57,712 bases of DNA from Spongospora subterranea f. sp. subterranea (lineage: Eukaryota > Endomyxa: Phytomyxea > Phytomyxea > Plasmodiophorida): positions 1 to 57,712 of the forward strand of contig JAUGWO010000022.1 of NCBI GenBank assembly GCA_049724395.1, read 5' to 3'. Below the pieces are notes generated by a model. The model was given only the letters and a program-made list of their open reading frames with translations, was not told where the DNA came from and did no database searches. Of this stretch, positions 30,876-42,545 are shown piece after piece. The position numbers and the translations under genes were made by a program. How positions within the stretch are numbered: position 1 is the stretch's first letter; the number at the start of each line of letters is the position of its first letter.

Positions 30876-33800
30876 AGGCCGGCTCATGGAACGTTGAAGG
30901 CTTATCGGCCACAAAGCAGACAAATCTGATTGTATATATGAAAAAAACTGACTCCAGAATAATTATTCTTACAGAAACGTGGTTACGCCATCCAAACCAG
31001 GTGCCTCAACCAAAAGAAAGCCGCTGGGCGCGTAAAGACGTTATCCAACGAGAGATCCACCCGCAAGCCAAACGCGGCGGCGGAGGTATAAGCCTAATTT
31101 ATGACACTAACTATTTCCCGAATATTCAGGACAGCGACTTCAAGTTCTGCCGGTTTGCCCGATGGCTTGTTTTCTCTTCGGAGCGGCTAGTCATCGCCGG
31201 CGCCTATCTTAACCCAAGCCTGACCATCGATACTTTCAGGCTCTCCCTTTGCGCCTTGAAAGCATGCATTGCCAAGGCCGATCTAGGCCAACGCACGCTG
31301 ATCATCGCCGGCGATTTTAATGCTCGTTTAGGTCCCATAACCGGCGATCGAGTAGCCAACAACCGTTGCGATCCCATTATGGCACTCATCGCCGACATGG
31401 GCCTGACCCTGATGAACTCAGCGCTAAGGCGTAGCCCTGACCGGTTTACGTTCATCAGCGAGTCAGGCCGGAGCATCCCCGACCTCGCCCTGATTCTACA
31501 AGGCCGACACTGCTCCCTGTCCGTCCATGCACCGCCGGCCAACACGCCGCATCAGCTCCTGCTTATCACGATGCCCGACGAGCTGACACCTCCCGCCCAC
31601 GACCCGACACGTTGGAACTGGTCGCGGAAAGCTTTCGCCCGTGAGCCGGAAAACGCACGCTGCCGGGCGGCGCTAGAACCGGTCATGGAGGAGCTGGTCG
31701 CGGCCTGGGCCGCATTAGGACGCCACATGGACAGACAACTCACACAGGACGGCGAGTCGGATCCGACAACTCAAGCCCAGGTCGACGAACTCTACGCCAC
31801 GTGCTGCTTCCGCATTCGCGAAGCCCTGACTGATATCGCCTGCTGGCAACCGTCCACTGCAAACCGGGGACCGCAACGCCACCACCACCTTCGCTGGCAA
31901 GACCTCGACTCCCTCCCCCGACTCCTTCATCATCTCGAAGGTCAAGTCAGCACTGGAGACGGGGCCAGACGCAACCATCATCACTGCAGCACGACCCAGC
32001 CTCCAGGAATTCGGAGCCTTCTACGAGCAGCTGTTCACTGCTGACCCAGGCACCCCCACTGCCCCGTTCTCCTCGGCACGCAGAGCCGCCAGCACCCTCG
32101 ACGCCACCGAAACCGATGCCTTCTCAGTGGAGACGCTGACCGCCACGATCCACCGGCTGCAGTGGCGTAAAGCCATCGGTCCCGACAACCTGCCAGCAGA
32201 CCTGTTCAAATGCGTCCCAGAGCCGGCTGCCAAGCTCTTTCACGCCATGTTCCGTACCTTGTATTCCCACCAGACAACGCCGTCAGTCTGGCAACGGGCG
32301 TTCATGACGCCGATCCCCAAGAAAGGAACCGACCTGCGCCTTGCCGCCAACTGGAGAGGCATCGCGCTCCAATGCCATCTCAAGAAGGTCTACGAACTGA
32401 GCGTCCGACAGATTCTGCGAAACCGGGGCCTGATCCAGCATCACATCCTCCAGACCGGCTTCCAACCCGCGAACCGGAGCCGTCGACGCTGTCTTTGTGG
32501 CCGATGAACTCACGCATCGGTACGACCGCCTGGGCAAACCTCTGACGGCAGTGCTGCTCGATATAAGCAAGGCATATGATCGTGCTGCTCGCGCGCTGAT
32601 CTGGCAGAAACTCTCAACACGTGGCGCTGATCGCCACCTGATCGGGGTCTTGCAATCGCTGCTCGACTGCTGTTCCATTGTTGTGCGCCTCGATGGACAG
32701 GAGTCGCCGCCCGTCAAGGCCGCCGTCGGCGTCCCGCAGGGCGACGTTCTCAGCCCAGACATGTTCAATGTCTTGGTCGACGATCTGCCCGCCCGGCTCC
32801 AGGAAGCATGTGGCAACCGCGGCTGCCCATCCCTCAACGGCGTCGTCATTCCCTGCATCATGTACGCCGACGACCAGACACTATTCCACTGGGACCAGCA
32901 GGTCATGCAGGCCATGCTGAACGCCGCCCAAGAGTATGCCGAAGGACATTTTTATTCATACAACGTCCGGAAGTCGGCGGTCTCGCTACCGCTCCGCTCT
33001 AGCTGGTCCACCCTCTCACTGGCCGATCAGCCCCTCCCGGTATCCGGAACCACGTCGTTGCTCGGCGTGAAGATGGTCAACGGCATGATCGCACATGGCT
33101 CGCAACTCGCCGACCGCACTCGCCAGGCTGACGGAGCCCTGTTTGGAATCCAGCAGCTGGAGACCTTTCAGACCCCGGCCATCTCACTGGCAACGAAGGC
33201 TAGGATTATTGCCGCTTTCGGCCGCTCCCGCGTCGAGTACGGCATGGCCATCACCGATCACCGACCAGCCGCGCTCGAGGCGGTCGACCGCCTTATCTCC
33301 AAGTACCTGGGACGATGTCTCGGTTCCGACCGCGGCAACTACCTCATGATGCGACTGGCCGGCCTGGTGCCGGCGAGGACCCGCCAGACCCAACTTCGAC
33401 TCAGCTTCGAAGCACGGATGCGAGCCTGCCAGCTCGGCCCCGAAAGACATCTCCTCGCGCCAACCGTCTTTCGGGTCGCCGCCACGACTCGGGACAGCCT
33501 GTTGGCGACATCCTGGAGACGATGCCCCATCAATCGACAGGCGCAAGCCATCGCCCGCCGTTTCGCTCACGAGTACGCCCACGCCGCCGCCAACCCGCTT
33601 AACGACCTGCCGGCGCGCCCGACTCCGGCCCAGAAGCAGCGATTCCAGACAGCCGCCGTTACCTCGGCCATCAGGACCGCCTCCTGGCACGACCACCGAG
33701 CGAGCAAGTTGATGCGAATCCAACGCCAGGACTACAACCGTCCCCATCCGGTCGCCCAACTTTCCGGCCCGCATGTCGTCGAGCTCTGCCGATGGATGTG

Positions 33801-34858
33801 CAATCGCATTCCGGGCGCCCGATACCCCTGCCGCGGCTGCAACGGCCAGTTCCCCGTCTCCAGATATCACATCGCCCGTTGCAGCCGCGTCTCCGACCTC
33901 ATCGGCCCCGAATTCGACCTCGACATGGCCCAGCGCCAGTCGACGACCACCGACAACGCGCTCGACAGCCAGATCGTCGAGATGGTCCCAGCCATCATCT
34001 CCAAGGACGCGCTCGACACCGCGTACAGCCGCTGCCCGATCCCCATTCACGACGGCAGCCTGCCCGGCCCCAGATCCTGGCGATCTCGAGCCCGCCAGGT
34101 CCAGCCCCCAGCCCTTCGACATCGCACTCCAGCGGAAGGTCGACGCCATGGCCCTGGCCATCTGCAAGATGAGAGCGATGTGCTGCTCGCAGGACCGCCA
34201 ACATGGACCGCCCGACCCGCCCGTTCCCCTCGCCGGCCCGCCCGATCCTCACGCCTCCACCACCACGGCCCCGGCCAACACGTTCCGCAGCATAACCGAC
34301 CTGCCGGCGCTCACCGCCTTGCATGTCAACATCCGCCTGGCCTGCCGCGACGTAGACCGACTCGCCGTCACCATCTCCGCTGACCAGATCTCGCTCCTCC
34401 TCCGGAAGCGACCCCGACGCCCGCCCGAATCGACGACCCCCAATCCACCGGCGAAGAAGGCCCGACCGGCACCACCACCGCCACGACCCGCGGCCGCGCC
34501 ACCACAGCCACCAGTCGCGCCACCTCCCGCCGCCCGCCGCCGCCCACCCAGCACAACCGCGCCACAGCCAACCAGACGAAGGAAAGCCCAACCGCTCTTC
34601 TCCTCCAGAACGCGCGCCGGCGCCATCCCGGCCTGGTGCCGTCCACAGCCGCCGCAGCCCCCTACCGACGCCCTACCACCTGACCCTACCACAGGCAATG
34701 CGCCGCAACCCAGTGTACCTACCACGGTCGATCGACTCCGTGGCGCCGTTAACGATGCCGGTCGCGGCGCGCGCCCTGACGATGACGAACACGCCGATGC
34801 ACGCAGCGCCCCGGGAACACATCCCCTGGCGCCGCACAAGGTACCACCAGACAGGTGA
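30872..34858 (+). pseudogene. LINE ORF2: APE endonuclease, reverse transcriptase, CCHC
   Basis: Endonuclease: SWNVEGLSA, ILTETWLRHP, IIAGDFNARLG and SIPDLALIL (30872-31500). Reverse transcriptase: IGPDNLPADLFK, TPIPKKG, ANWRGIALQCH, LLDISKAYDRAAR, GVPQGDVLSPDMFN and the catalytic MYADDQTL (about 32865). The C-terminal zinc knuckle CRGCNGQFPVSRYHIARC lies at about 33829-33882, followed by a Pro/Arg-rich tail. No RNase H domain was seen. Frame changes near 31860, 32485 and at an extra T near 34115 (absent from copy 1) break the frame, so this copy cannot make the whole protein. Confidence 0.88.
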
Positions 34859-35025
34859 TCGTCGTGGCTACACGACGATCCCGGTTTCGTGACTGGCAGA
34901 CGTCTGCGGACGTCGCTAACGTGGCAGAACATCCAAATCCGTGAATAGGCCGCTAATGGCTCAGTTTATGCAATTTGAACGCTGGAATTAGCGTTGATAA
35001 TCATAATACAGAACATAAGCTCCTA

Positions 35026-35046
35026 AAAACCCTAAAACCCTAAAAC
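35026..35046. repeat. telomere-like repeats CCCTAAAA at LINE 3' end
   Basis: After the LINE 3' sequence GCTCCTAAAA there are two units of CCCTAAAA (reverse complement TTTTAGGG) running into the next element. The same transition (CTCCTAAAAAAAAACCCTAAAACCC) occurs at the end of copy 1 near 29754-29779. TTTTAGGG is a known telomere repeat in some green algae; TTTAGGG is the plant type. Confidence 0.75.
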
Positions 35047-35754
35047 TTCCATTTTCAGATTCTTCAGATGTTGTCGGGCACAAGAGTGTCCTGTTCGAGC
35101 TCGATTTAGTTCGGGTTGGGGCCAGCTGGCTTTTTCACAGGTATTGGGTTGTCGCTTCATGTAAGGTAACCTGTCTGGATAACCAGCGAATCCACTCATT
35201 TTGACGCTTCGTCCAATATATTCGTCTCGTTTTTGGGTTTCCGTCTTCTTCAAATGTAGCTTAAATGATGACAAAAACGGATCATGTTCTATATCTTCTC
35301 CGGTTTCTATGGCTTGTTTAGCAATAGCGTCAATCTCTTCGCTCCTTCCTATGTTGATTGTTTTTGGCGGTTGAATCGTGTGTTCGACAGAAGCATTCTT
35401 ATCCATGTCTGGTACATGGCTAGGGATAAAGTGTATATGTACCAGGTTCTCGTTGGTTAGCTCCGGAAGTTTTTTAGCACATTCTGCAACGACGGCGTTA
35501 ACTCTTCTTGGCTTTGTCTGTAGTGATTTTAGTTGGTTCATCCATGATAGGGAATCTGTCATAATGTGAATTGTTGTTCCTCGATATTCTTGATCAGTCG
35601 CTATATCCAATCCAATTTTCAGTGCGATAATCTCACACTCATACGAGGACGTCACTTTCGGTCCTAATTTGACTGTTGATTCAATTTTCTCGTCCTCTTT
35701 TTCGGTGTTTTCGTTCCTGTAGCGTTTCCACGCTGAAATCCGGTCCAAATTCAA
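35047..35754 (-). mobile_element. second LINE family: RNase H end
   Basis: The minus-strand frame encodes an RNase H-like domain: SYECEIIALKIGLDIA (catalytic Glu region), HIMTDSLSWMNQL (Asp), VHIHFIPSHV and EIDAIAKQAI (Asp), followed by a C-terminal HLKNLKME tail with Cys/His. A related fragment lies at 50481-51206. LINE families of the I, R1 and similar groups carry such a domain after the RT. Only the 3' end is present. Confidence 0.7.
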
Positions 35755-36199
35755 TGTGTGTATTTAGCCATTCCCAATGGATGAGCGAGGTCCTGCTGGA
35801 TGAGCGAGATCAGGCCAATGGCGCACTTCATGGCATTAGGGGGTGATTAATCCTTATGCCCAAAGGATTGATTATTCCCATATGCTACACTTCCCTCTCC
35901 CAGAAAAGTGCCTTTCTTTGAGCTGCCTTCTCATCATAATGACCAATTTCATGTGTGTGTGCAAGTGGAAAAAAAAATCTGTAGGAAATCTTTCACATCG
36001 GGTTATTTGTTTTCCCGGTTAGCCAACCCCAGGCTAACATTGATCACCCGATCAACAGGACCAACGCACTCCAGCGCGTAAGGTACTGTGGAGCTTTCAT
36101 CCACTAAAACCTACATATACTATAAAAAGCCTTGCCACCACATCCCAGCTACTATTGGCGACCTCGCCGCTTCACTGGTTTCCTCGCCTTTTTCCTGAT

Positions 36200-37640
36200 C
36201 GGTTCCTGTCGATTGTTAGGCGTCCTGACATCCATCATTCCGTTGATGGCGTCTAATAACGGATGATCCCTATTCACCTGAATAAATTCCGTTATTAATG
36301 TTGGTGCATCATTCTTGAGGGTAATCAGTGGTTCCCATGAGTTCTCCGACTCAGAAAATCCTAGCCATTTAACAAATCCTTGTCATTGCTGGGTTTCCTG
36401 ATCCAATCTGACTTTCAGAATCCTTTCTGCCTCAAATGTTGCATTGTCAAATGAAAACTGAGTTTTCATCTCTTCCGTGACGTTAAGGTTTTGATCTGCA
36501 TAGAACCGTATGCGATCTCAATGTACGTTAGACGTCATATCCGTAATCAGGTTCCTAACCTTGAATACGTATCCTTTTTTTGATTCTATAATCTAATATG
36601 GTCCCTTCCATTTCGAATATAGTTTCTCGCCTGATCTTGTGACATTAGGACCGGTTAATACATAATCGCCAATACCGAAATTAGGTTTCAATCTTCCAGT
36701 TGATGCCTTATTCCTCTTGTGATGCCTTTCAGAATTTGTCACTCCCAGCACTTCCTTATGCATTTGAGCTAGTTGCACCTGCAATTGCTCTACCATGTTC
36801 CCTATTTTCCCACTATTCAATGATATATCATTGATGTGTTCCACACCTGTCCCAGGTTTTCTTAAATATTAGTTCCACTGGATTATCTTCCTTGGCCCCA
36901 GTATGAACCGTAACTGGCGCTCTCCAACCCAACCGTTTCTGTGGTTTATGATTGAGCCCATTCTCAATCGCCTTAATCAGCCACGGCCAATCTTCCTTAT
37001 TCCATCTCAACTCTGATATAACACACCTCAATGCAGATAATATCAGTTTGTTGATTACCTCGATGGATCCTTTCGGGTAATGTGTGTAGGCAGTAGTCCA
37101 ATGCTGTTCCACACCACATTTTGCTGCAAATCCCCTCATGGTTTCCGACATAAAGTATGATGCCTGGTCCGAGACAAACACCTCTGGAGTCCCAAATTTT
37201 CTTTTTTTAAAAGCTTAAGTCTTTAAATATTTTTATCAATATATTAAAAGCTTTTAAAGTCTTTTTTTAAAAGCTTAAGATCTCCATTCCATGAGAGCAT
37301 CCACAGTCGCATCTGTGTCTGGTGTATTGACAGGCGTCAAATGCACCAATCCTGACACATCATCCCTGATTACTAATAGCCATTGGAAATCATGATATGC
37401 ACCCTCCTTAAAGCGGCATCATATACCGGTAATCAAAGTATAATACTTGATTAGGTCTGCATCCATGACATGCTTCTCCTAGTGGTCGTGGCACATGCTC
37501 ACCACCTCTGCTGGGAACGCAATGCAAGCATTCCTTGCAGATAGTCCTCACGTCCTCGATCATATTGGTCCAGTAAAACCGTTCCTTAATCAATTGTGCC
37601 GTCGAATTGATTCCATTATGACAATTACCTGCACCCATAT
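36200..37640 (-). mobile_element. Ty3/gypsy fossil: integrase and chromodomain
   Basis: Minus strand, right to left: the integrase zinc region (CHNGINSTAQLIKERFYW then CKECLHCVPSRGG, 37408-37638), the catalytic core (FVSDQASYFM, 36828-37181), the C-terminal region (FGIGDYVLTGPNV) and a chromodomain near 36240-36400. The element is broken, with an AT-rich insertion near 37191-37290. It forms the left arm of the inverted duplication. Confidence 0.78.
37191..37290. repeat. AT-rich insert with repeated TTTAAAAGCTTAAG
   Basis: About 90 bp made almost only of A and T, with CTTTTTTTAAAAGCTTAAG present twice about 64 bp apart and an internal palindromic AAAAGCTTTT. It interrupts the gypsy integrase. 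Confidence 0.7.
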
Positions 37641-37887
37641 GTGCAATAACACATATCCTTAACCTTCAATCCCGACTACCAGACGGAATAACAATCTGTC
37701 CCTGATCATTCACAAACAATCCGTTAGTTTTTAAAAGGTTTTCCTGTTCCATTTCCGTGGGCTTATTAGTTTGTTCTGTGCCTATTTCCTGTTCATTAGG
37801 GACCACAAACGTTCGCTCATCCATTGGCCTGACCCTATATTGGCCAATATTAATCGAATCCTCATTGGATTCTGGTTCCATTTCAAT

Positions 37888-38460
37888 AGAGCAATTGCAG
37901 GTACAACTAGCTCAAATGCATAAGGAAGTGCTGGGAGTGACAAATTCTGAAAGGCATCACAGGAGGAATAAGGCATCAACTGGAAGATTGAAACCTAATT
38001 TCGGGATTGGCGATTATGTATTAACCGGTCCTAATGTCACAAGATCAGGCGAGGAACTATATTCGAAATGGAAGGGACCATATTAGATTATAGAATCAAA
38101 AAAAAGGATACGTATTCAAGGTTAGGAACCTGATTACGGATATGACGTCTAACGTACATAGAGATCGCATACGGTTCTATGCAGATCAAAACCTTAACGT
38201 CACGGAAGAGATGAAAACTCAGTTTTCATTTGACAGTGCAACATTCGAGGCGGAAAGGATTCTGAAAATGAGATTGGATCAGGAATCCCTGCAATTACAC
38301 GGATTTGTTAAATGGCTAGGATTTTCTGAGTCGGAGACCTCATGGGAGCCACTGACTACCCTCAAGAATGATGCAACAACATTAATAAGGAATTTGAATA
38401 TGGGATCATCGGTTGTTAGACACCATCAACGGAATGATGGATTTTCGGACGCCTAACAAT
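37888..38460 (+). mobile_element. Ty3/gypsy fossil: integrase C-terminus and chromodomain
   Basis: The plus-strand mirror of 36240-36793: FGIGDYVLTGPNVTRSG near 38000, then HRDRIRFYADQNLNVTEEM and a chromodomain (LHGFVKWLGFSESETSWEPL, 38285-38360). LTR-like sequence follows to about 38915. A broken fossil. Confidence 0.78.
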
Positions 38461-39619
38461 CGGCAGGAACCGATCATGAAAAAGGCGAGGAAACCAGTGA
38501 AGCGGCGATGTCGCCAATATTTGCTGGGATGCGGTGGCAAGGCCTTTTATAGTATAAGTAGGTTTTAGTGGATGAAAGCTCCACATTATTTTACGCGCTG
38601 GAGTGCGTATAGTCTCTGACATGTTGATCGGGACGATCACTGTTAGCCTGGGGTTGGCTAACCGGGAAAAGAAATAACCCGATGTGAAAGATTTCCTACA
38701 GATATTTTTTTCCACTTGCACACACACAAGGAATTGGTCATTACGATGAGAAGGCAGCTCAAAGAATGGCACTTTTCTGGGAGAGGGAAGTGTAGCATAC
38801 GGGAATAATCAATCATTGGGCATAAGGATTAATCATCCCCAAATGCCATGGAGTGCGCCAAGGCCTCATCTACTGCGTGCGTCACGCAGGATTGCTCGAC
38901 TCCAGGGAATGCCTAATACACAGATTTGAATTGGAACGGATTCCAACGTGGAAATGCTACAGATAGGTTATGTTGCTGAATCCAGATGGTCTAACAGGTT
39001 CCTTCATTGGATACCCAAGCCAGGCGGAAGTAGGGAAAACCTGGTAGTACACAGGCTTATTCATCCCATAAGAACCCGCGAACCTTTGTATACCATACCA
39101 TATGAAACAATGCCGAGATTCCATTGGAGCAAGAACTGCTCGATGAATGCATGTATTCCATGCAGGACGAACACGGGATAGCAACATGAGATATATCGGG
39201 TTCGGCGCTTCACCGATGGCATTCCGTTCCCTGTTAAATCACATCAGCTACTTCAATAATTTCAACAAACCTTCTAAGAATATACAGGCCATCGTGTTCC
39301 ATTGCTTCACTCGAACCCCCAGAGGTGGCTCAGAATATCGACAGACTTTGCTTCGCCGCCTCAATTATATCAATAATGATCTCTTCACTTCTGTGAGATC
39401 TCATTCAGATGCGTTGCAATTTCCACGAGCTTGTGCTGTCCCCATTGACATCCTACACGAAATTGCTACGTATGCCTACACTGCCTCAAAAAGGACTGCG
39501 TTCGAAAGGACTACTGCAACAACCACCGATGTGCCATATGTGGTGACAATCAGCATAAAGCGATCGACTGCAGCCAGATCAACCGCACAACTCATCCGCT
39601 TCAGTATATCGTGTAATCA

Positions 39620-40600
39620 ATGGGTGTGTTGCCTGGCTTCATCTACAAACGCTGATATTGCTAGCTTCTGATAGTCCTGCAAATTGTTTGCCCTGTTCCA
39701 TTATGGCTAGGTATTCGTCCAGATTATAATTTTCATTGTTTGGTAGTGATCCTGCGTAGTTCAGTATTTTCGTTGCTAGTTCACCTTTAGGAGTCTCTGG
39801 CCGATCTAAAAATTTTACTTCGCATTTGCTGTACGTTTAATTCTGGCATTGCCAATGCCGATCACATCGTTGCCATATTTGCTGCCTTCTCTTGCGATTA
39901 TACATTATGCATGCAGTCCATTGCTGTTTCCAACTGTTTTTTGATGGTCTGCAAATAGGTTTGAACTTTTTTCGGTCAGTTTTTTTCCTGATATGAAGTT
40001 ATGATAATTGGATTGTCGTCAGTATCTAATTTCCTTTCGCAACATCAGCAACTGATACAAGCACTACGACGTCAACAAGATGCCATTCGTACTTCCAAGT
40101 ACAACAAGAAACGCGCCCGAGGGCCAAGCCAACATGATCCTGAACCACCGTTCGGCTGTCCGAGCCGTTTGATGTGGAGAAATCTAGCCTCCGCGGTTTT
40201 CCTAACCAGACGCGCATGATCATTTAACAGCAGCCCAGAGCATATAGTATCGAACGCCAACGTATCCTTTTGATTGGCAGCTTACTCTCCGGCGCAGCAA
40301 TTGATTGGTTGTCTCCTCTATTCCAAAACAAAACCCAGTCATGGACAACAAAAGAAGCCTTCATCGCTGCACTGACCCAGAACGCGGCTGCCAGACTGCA
40401 ACGCCTACGACAATGTCGGCGACTTGTTTCGCCTTAGCGTCGGAATCCCAGTTATTACTGGCCGATGCCAGTTGGGACGACGCCGTGGCCAGCTTTCATC
40501 AGAAGAAAGGGAATGTCGTCGATGACTTGGCCTGTGTATGTAAACTTCCGACAAAGGACACGTGGCCCTGGCTTGCTTAGAGCTGCGTTCTACCCTTAAG
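39620..40600. mobile_element. gypsy gag-like fragments
   Basis: Minus-strand text near 39640-39740 reads NYNLDEYLAIMEQGKQFAGL. Plus-strand text near 40250-40400 reads ILLIGSLLSGAAIDWL then WTTKEAFIAALTQ, typical of Ty3/gypsy capsid regions. Both are broken fossil fragments from different insertions. Confidence 0.55.
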
Positions 40601-41230
40601 TTTCGTCAGAATAAAATGGAAAAAAAAAACTTCGCCAAATGAACGTCCTTTCAACCCCACACCTCGTCCTGGAAATGAACCTCTTCGGCCATTAACGCAT
40701 ACTGCCTCGATTCGTTTGGACACCTGGATCGCCAGTTCGCAAATCGTCACAAAAATTCCACAATAGCGCCAGAAAGAGAAATCTTCTTGGAAATCATCGA
40801 TAGTCGCCGAATACGTCCAATAATGACACAAACTGCAACCTGTCGCCTGAACTTGAATGGATTGAAGTGCTGCCTTACTTTTCAACTAATGGATTCCCCG
40901 CAGCATGCGATTATTCAAGGATGAAATTCGTTAGAAGACCTTATTGAAAACGGTATGTTGCGGACCTTCAATTGCGGACTGCGGCTGGCTTCACTACCCA
41001 TCGGAAAGCTCCGCCAACGATCATGACTGAATACGCTGTTCTCATCCAAAGGCGACGTAACTGACTAACTGCGATCCACTTGGTCCGTGACGGACGGGGA
41101 TGACCCCACTGTCACAACGCTGCGTTAGAGCTAGGTACCTCATCCTTGATCGCAAATTACCGCGTTTCCTGATGATGCCTGATGACTCCCTACTCTACAT
41201 CATTCTACTTCTTATTGAGTATTTGTCGTG
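40601..41230. other. spacer upstream of the PQ-loop gene
   Basis: No gene recognised. The first 300 bp may be more gypsy debris. The last 200 bp would hold the promoter of the PQ-loop gene; no clear TATA element was seen. Confidence 0.45.
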
Positions 41231-42405
41231 ATGATGAACCGAGAAATTGTGTGCAGGATTTTGACTGTTTTCCTATTCCTGATCACTGTTAATGGAATAC
41301 GAATACCTGGAATCTCCTTCCCCTACACTGATCCAACAGGGATTGTTTCTGCAACCGCTCCTGCCTCCCCTTCTATCGATTTAGTCTTCGGTAACCTTCC
41401 TTTCAAGCCAACGGCTCAGGTCCTAGGTGAGTTCATTTGCAATGATCAAAGTCCCGTTCTGATGTGATTACTCTATAGGATATCTTGGTACTGCATTAGG
41501 CGCTTGTTATTCTATTCCACAGCTAATTCATAGCTACAAAACAAAATCGTCAACTGGAGTTTCTCTTGACTCGAAATTACTTGAGTACGTTCTCTAATAT
41601 TGAATTTTGTTGCATGATTTTGATCCGTTGTATTCATGACAGATTCAGTGCCAATGTTATTCTGGTGTATGGCACTTTTGTGACCAGGAATATACTTCTA
41701 ATATCTCAACTTGGTGTTGTTTGGGGGCTGATCAACAACATAGTCGGTTCTGGACAAGCCTGTTATTATCAGGACGTTCCTGCCGTCCAATTCTTACGAA
41801 GTCGGTGGCAGGGCTTGAAGAGTCAGTGGCAAGAAAGCGATCACGACGCCATAAGAAATCCCTTGGATTCTGACGAGATCAACGTTGCTCGAAACCATGG
41901 ACCATTCGTCAAAGTCCATACTGTGGCTTTATCCTGTTTGATCATATCGGTTCCACTGATCGCCTTCGCTGTCTCTTTTTTTCTGCATCATATGGCTTTC
42001 ACAGAATCCTATAAATTTGCCGGAACCGTAGCATCCTGGGTGGCTTCCGGCGTCTTTGTCGTCTCAGAGATTCCTCAAGTTCTCAAGAATTATCGTGAGA
42101 GGGATTTTCATGGTCTTTGCTGTTATCCACAGATTATTTTATTTTTCGCTGATTTTTTTTCCGGCATGAGTACCTTGTTATATTGGTTATCGGGGATTTC
42201 AGAGGCCGACACGGCTAGGACAGCTCTCCTAGACTTTTTCAAAACCACGATGGCGCTCACCCTTTGCCATTTTGCCTCAACTGCATTTGATATTATCATT
42301 TTCAATCAAATAGTATCTGCGCCTTCAAGTACGCCATCCTTTGAGAAACAAAAAATCAAAAATGGCCCATCTGATACGAAGGACCTTGTTGCACCTCTTG
42401 TCTAA
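41231..42405 (+). CDS. PQ-loop repeat membrane protein, three exons
   Basis: Exons 41231-41426, 41479-41584 and 41643-42405 join with GT-AG introns of 52 and 58 nt to give exactly 354 codons plus TAA. The N-terminus looks like a signal peptide or first membrane segment (ILTVFLFLITVNGI). Two PQ-loop motifs are clear: ACYSIPQLIHSYKTKSSTGV (about residues 74-93) and VSEIPQVLKNYRERDFHGL (about 210-230), each within paired hydrophobic segments. A total of about seven membrane spans is plausible. PQ-loop proteins include lysosomal/vacuolar amino-acid exporters (cystinosin, PQLC2/Ypq), MPDU1 and SWEETs; which branch this belongs to cannot be told by eye. No breaks were seen, and it is probably a working host gene. 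A 96-bp mobile-looking element sits 38 bp after the stop. Confidence 0.85.
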
Positions 42406-42442
42406 TTTCATTCGACCAATAAATAAACAACGGGTCCATATA

Positions 42443-42538
42443 TTTTGGTGTGTACACACCAAAAAAAGTACACATGTGAGATGAATCTTGGATTAATGAG
42501 CACAGACCAACATCATGAAAGTACCTGTACACACCAAG
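42443..42538. mobile_element. miniature inverted-repeat element
   Basis: Begins with a perfect 22-bp palindrome (42443-42464, core GTGTGTACACAC) and ends TGTACACACCAAG, so its ends are inverted repeats of (C)TTGGTGTGTACA. About 96 bp, non-coding. The end sequence closely resembles the terminus of the larger DNA transposon at 42855 (TTTTAGTGTGTACACACT), suggesting a non-autonomous relative. Confidence 0.6.
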
Positions 42539-42545
42539 CTTGCGC

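Larger units (their letters stand above)
29780..35025 (+). mobile_element. LINE (APE-endonuclease non-LTR retrotransposon), near-full-length copy 2
   Basis: Contains ORF1-like frames (29890-30875), ORF2 with an APE-type endonuclease followed by reverse transcriptase and a terminal zinc knuckle, then a 3' untranslated region. Its body starts right after a CCCTAAAACCC string at copy 1's tail and it ends before CCCTAAAA repeats at 35026. It is GC-rich (especially 32-35 kb) compared with the AT-leaning surroundings. ORF2 is interrupted by about three frame changes (near 31860, 32485 and 34115), so this copy is probably dead though young. Confidence 0.9.
35715..38975. repeat. large inverted duplication, arms about 1.1 kb
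   Basis: The left arm (about 35715-36793) is the reverse complement of the right arm (about 37887-38975). Both contain the same gypsy integrase C-terminus, chromodomain, LTR-like sequence and the junction into a LINE RNase H segment (GGAACGGATTCC on the right, its counterpart on the left). The intervening 1.1 kb is unique. Confidence 0.8.

Noticed and set aside
33184-34932. Long minus-strand and third-frame plus-strand frames over the second LINE copy
   Set aside because: Same GC-driven shadow effect. The plus-strand frame carrying RT and CCHC motifs is the real one; the others are Pro/Arg/Ser-rich translations without motifs.
35026-35046. A true chromosome end
   Set aside because: Only about two repeat units lie between two elements, with DNA continuing on both sides. 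This fits an element junction or interstitial repeat, not a telomere.
40305-40580. A 91-codon frame as an independent gene
   Set aside because: A neighbouring frame over the same bases reads as gypsy capsid-like text, so this is a shadow in a fossil.
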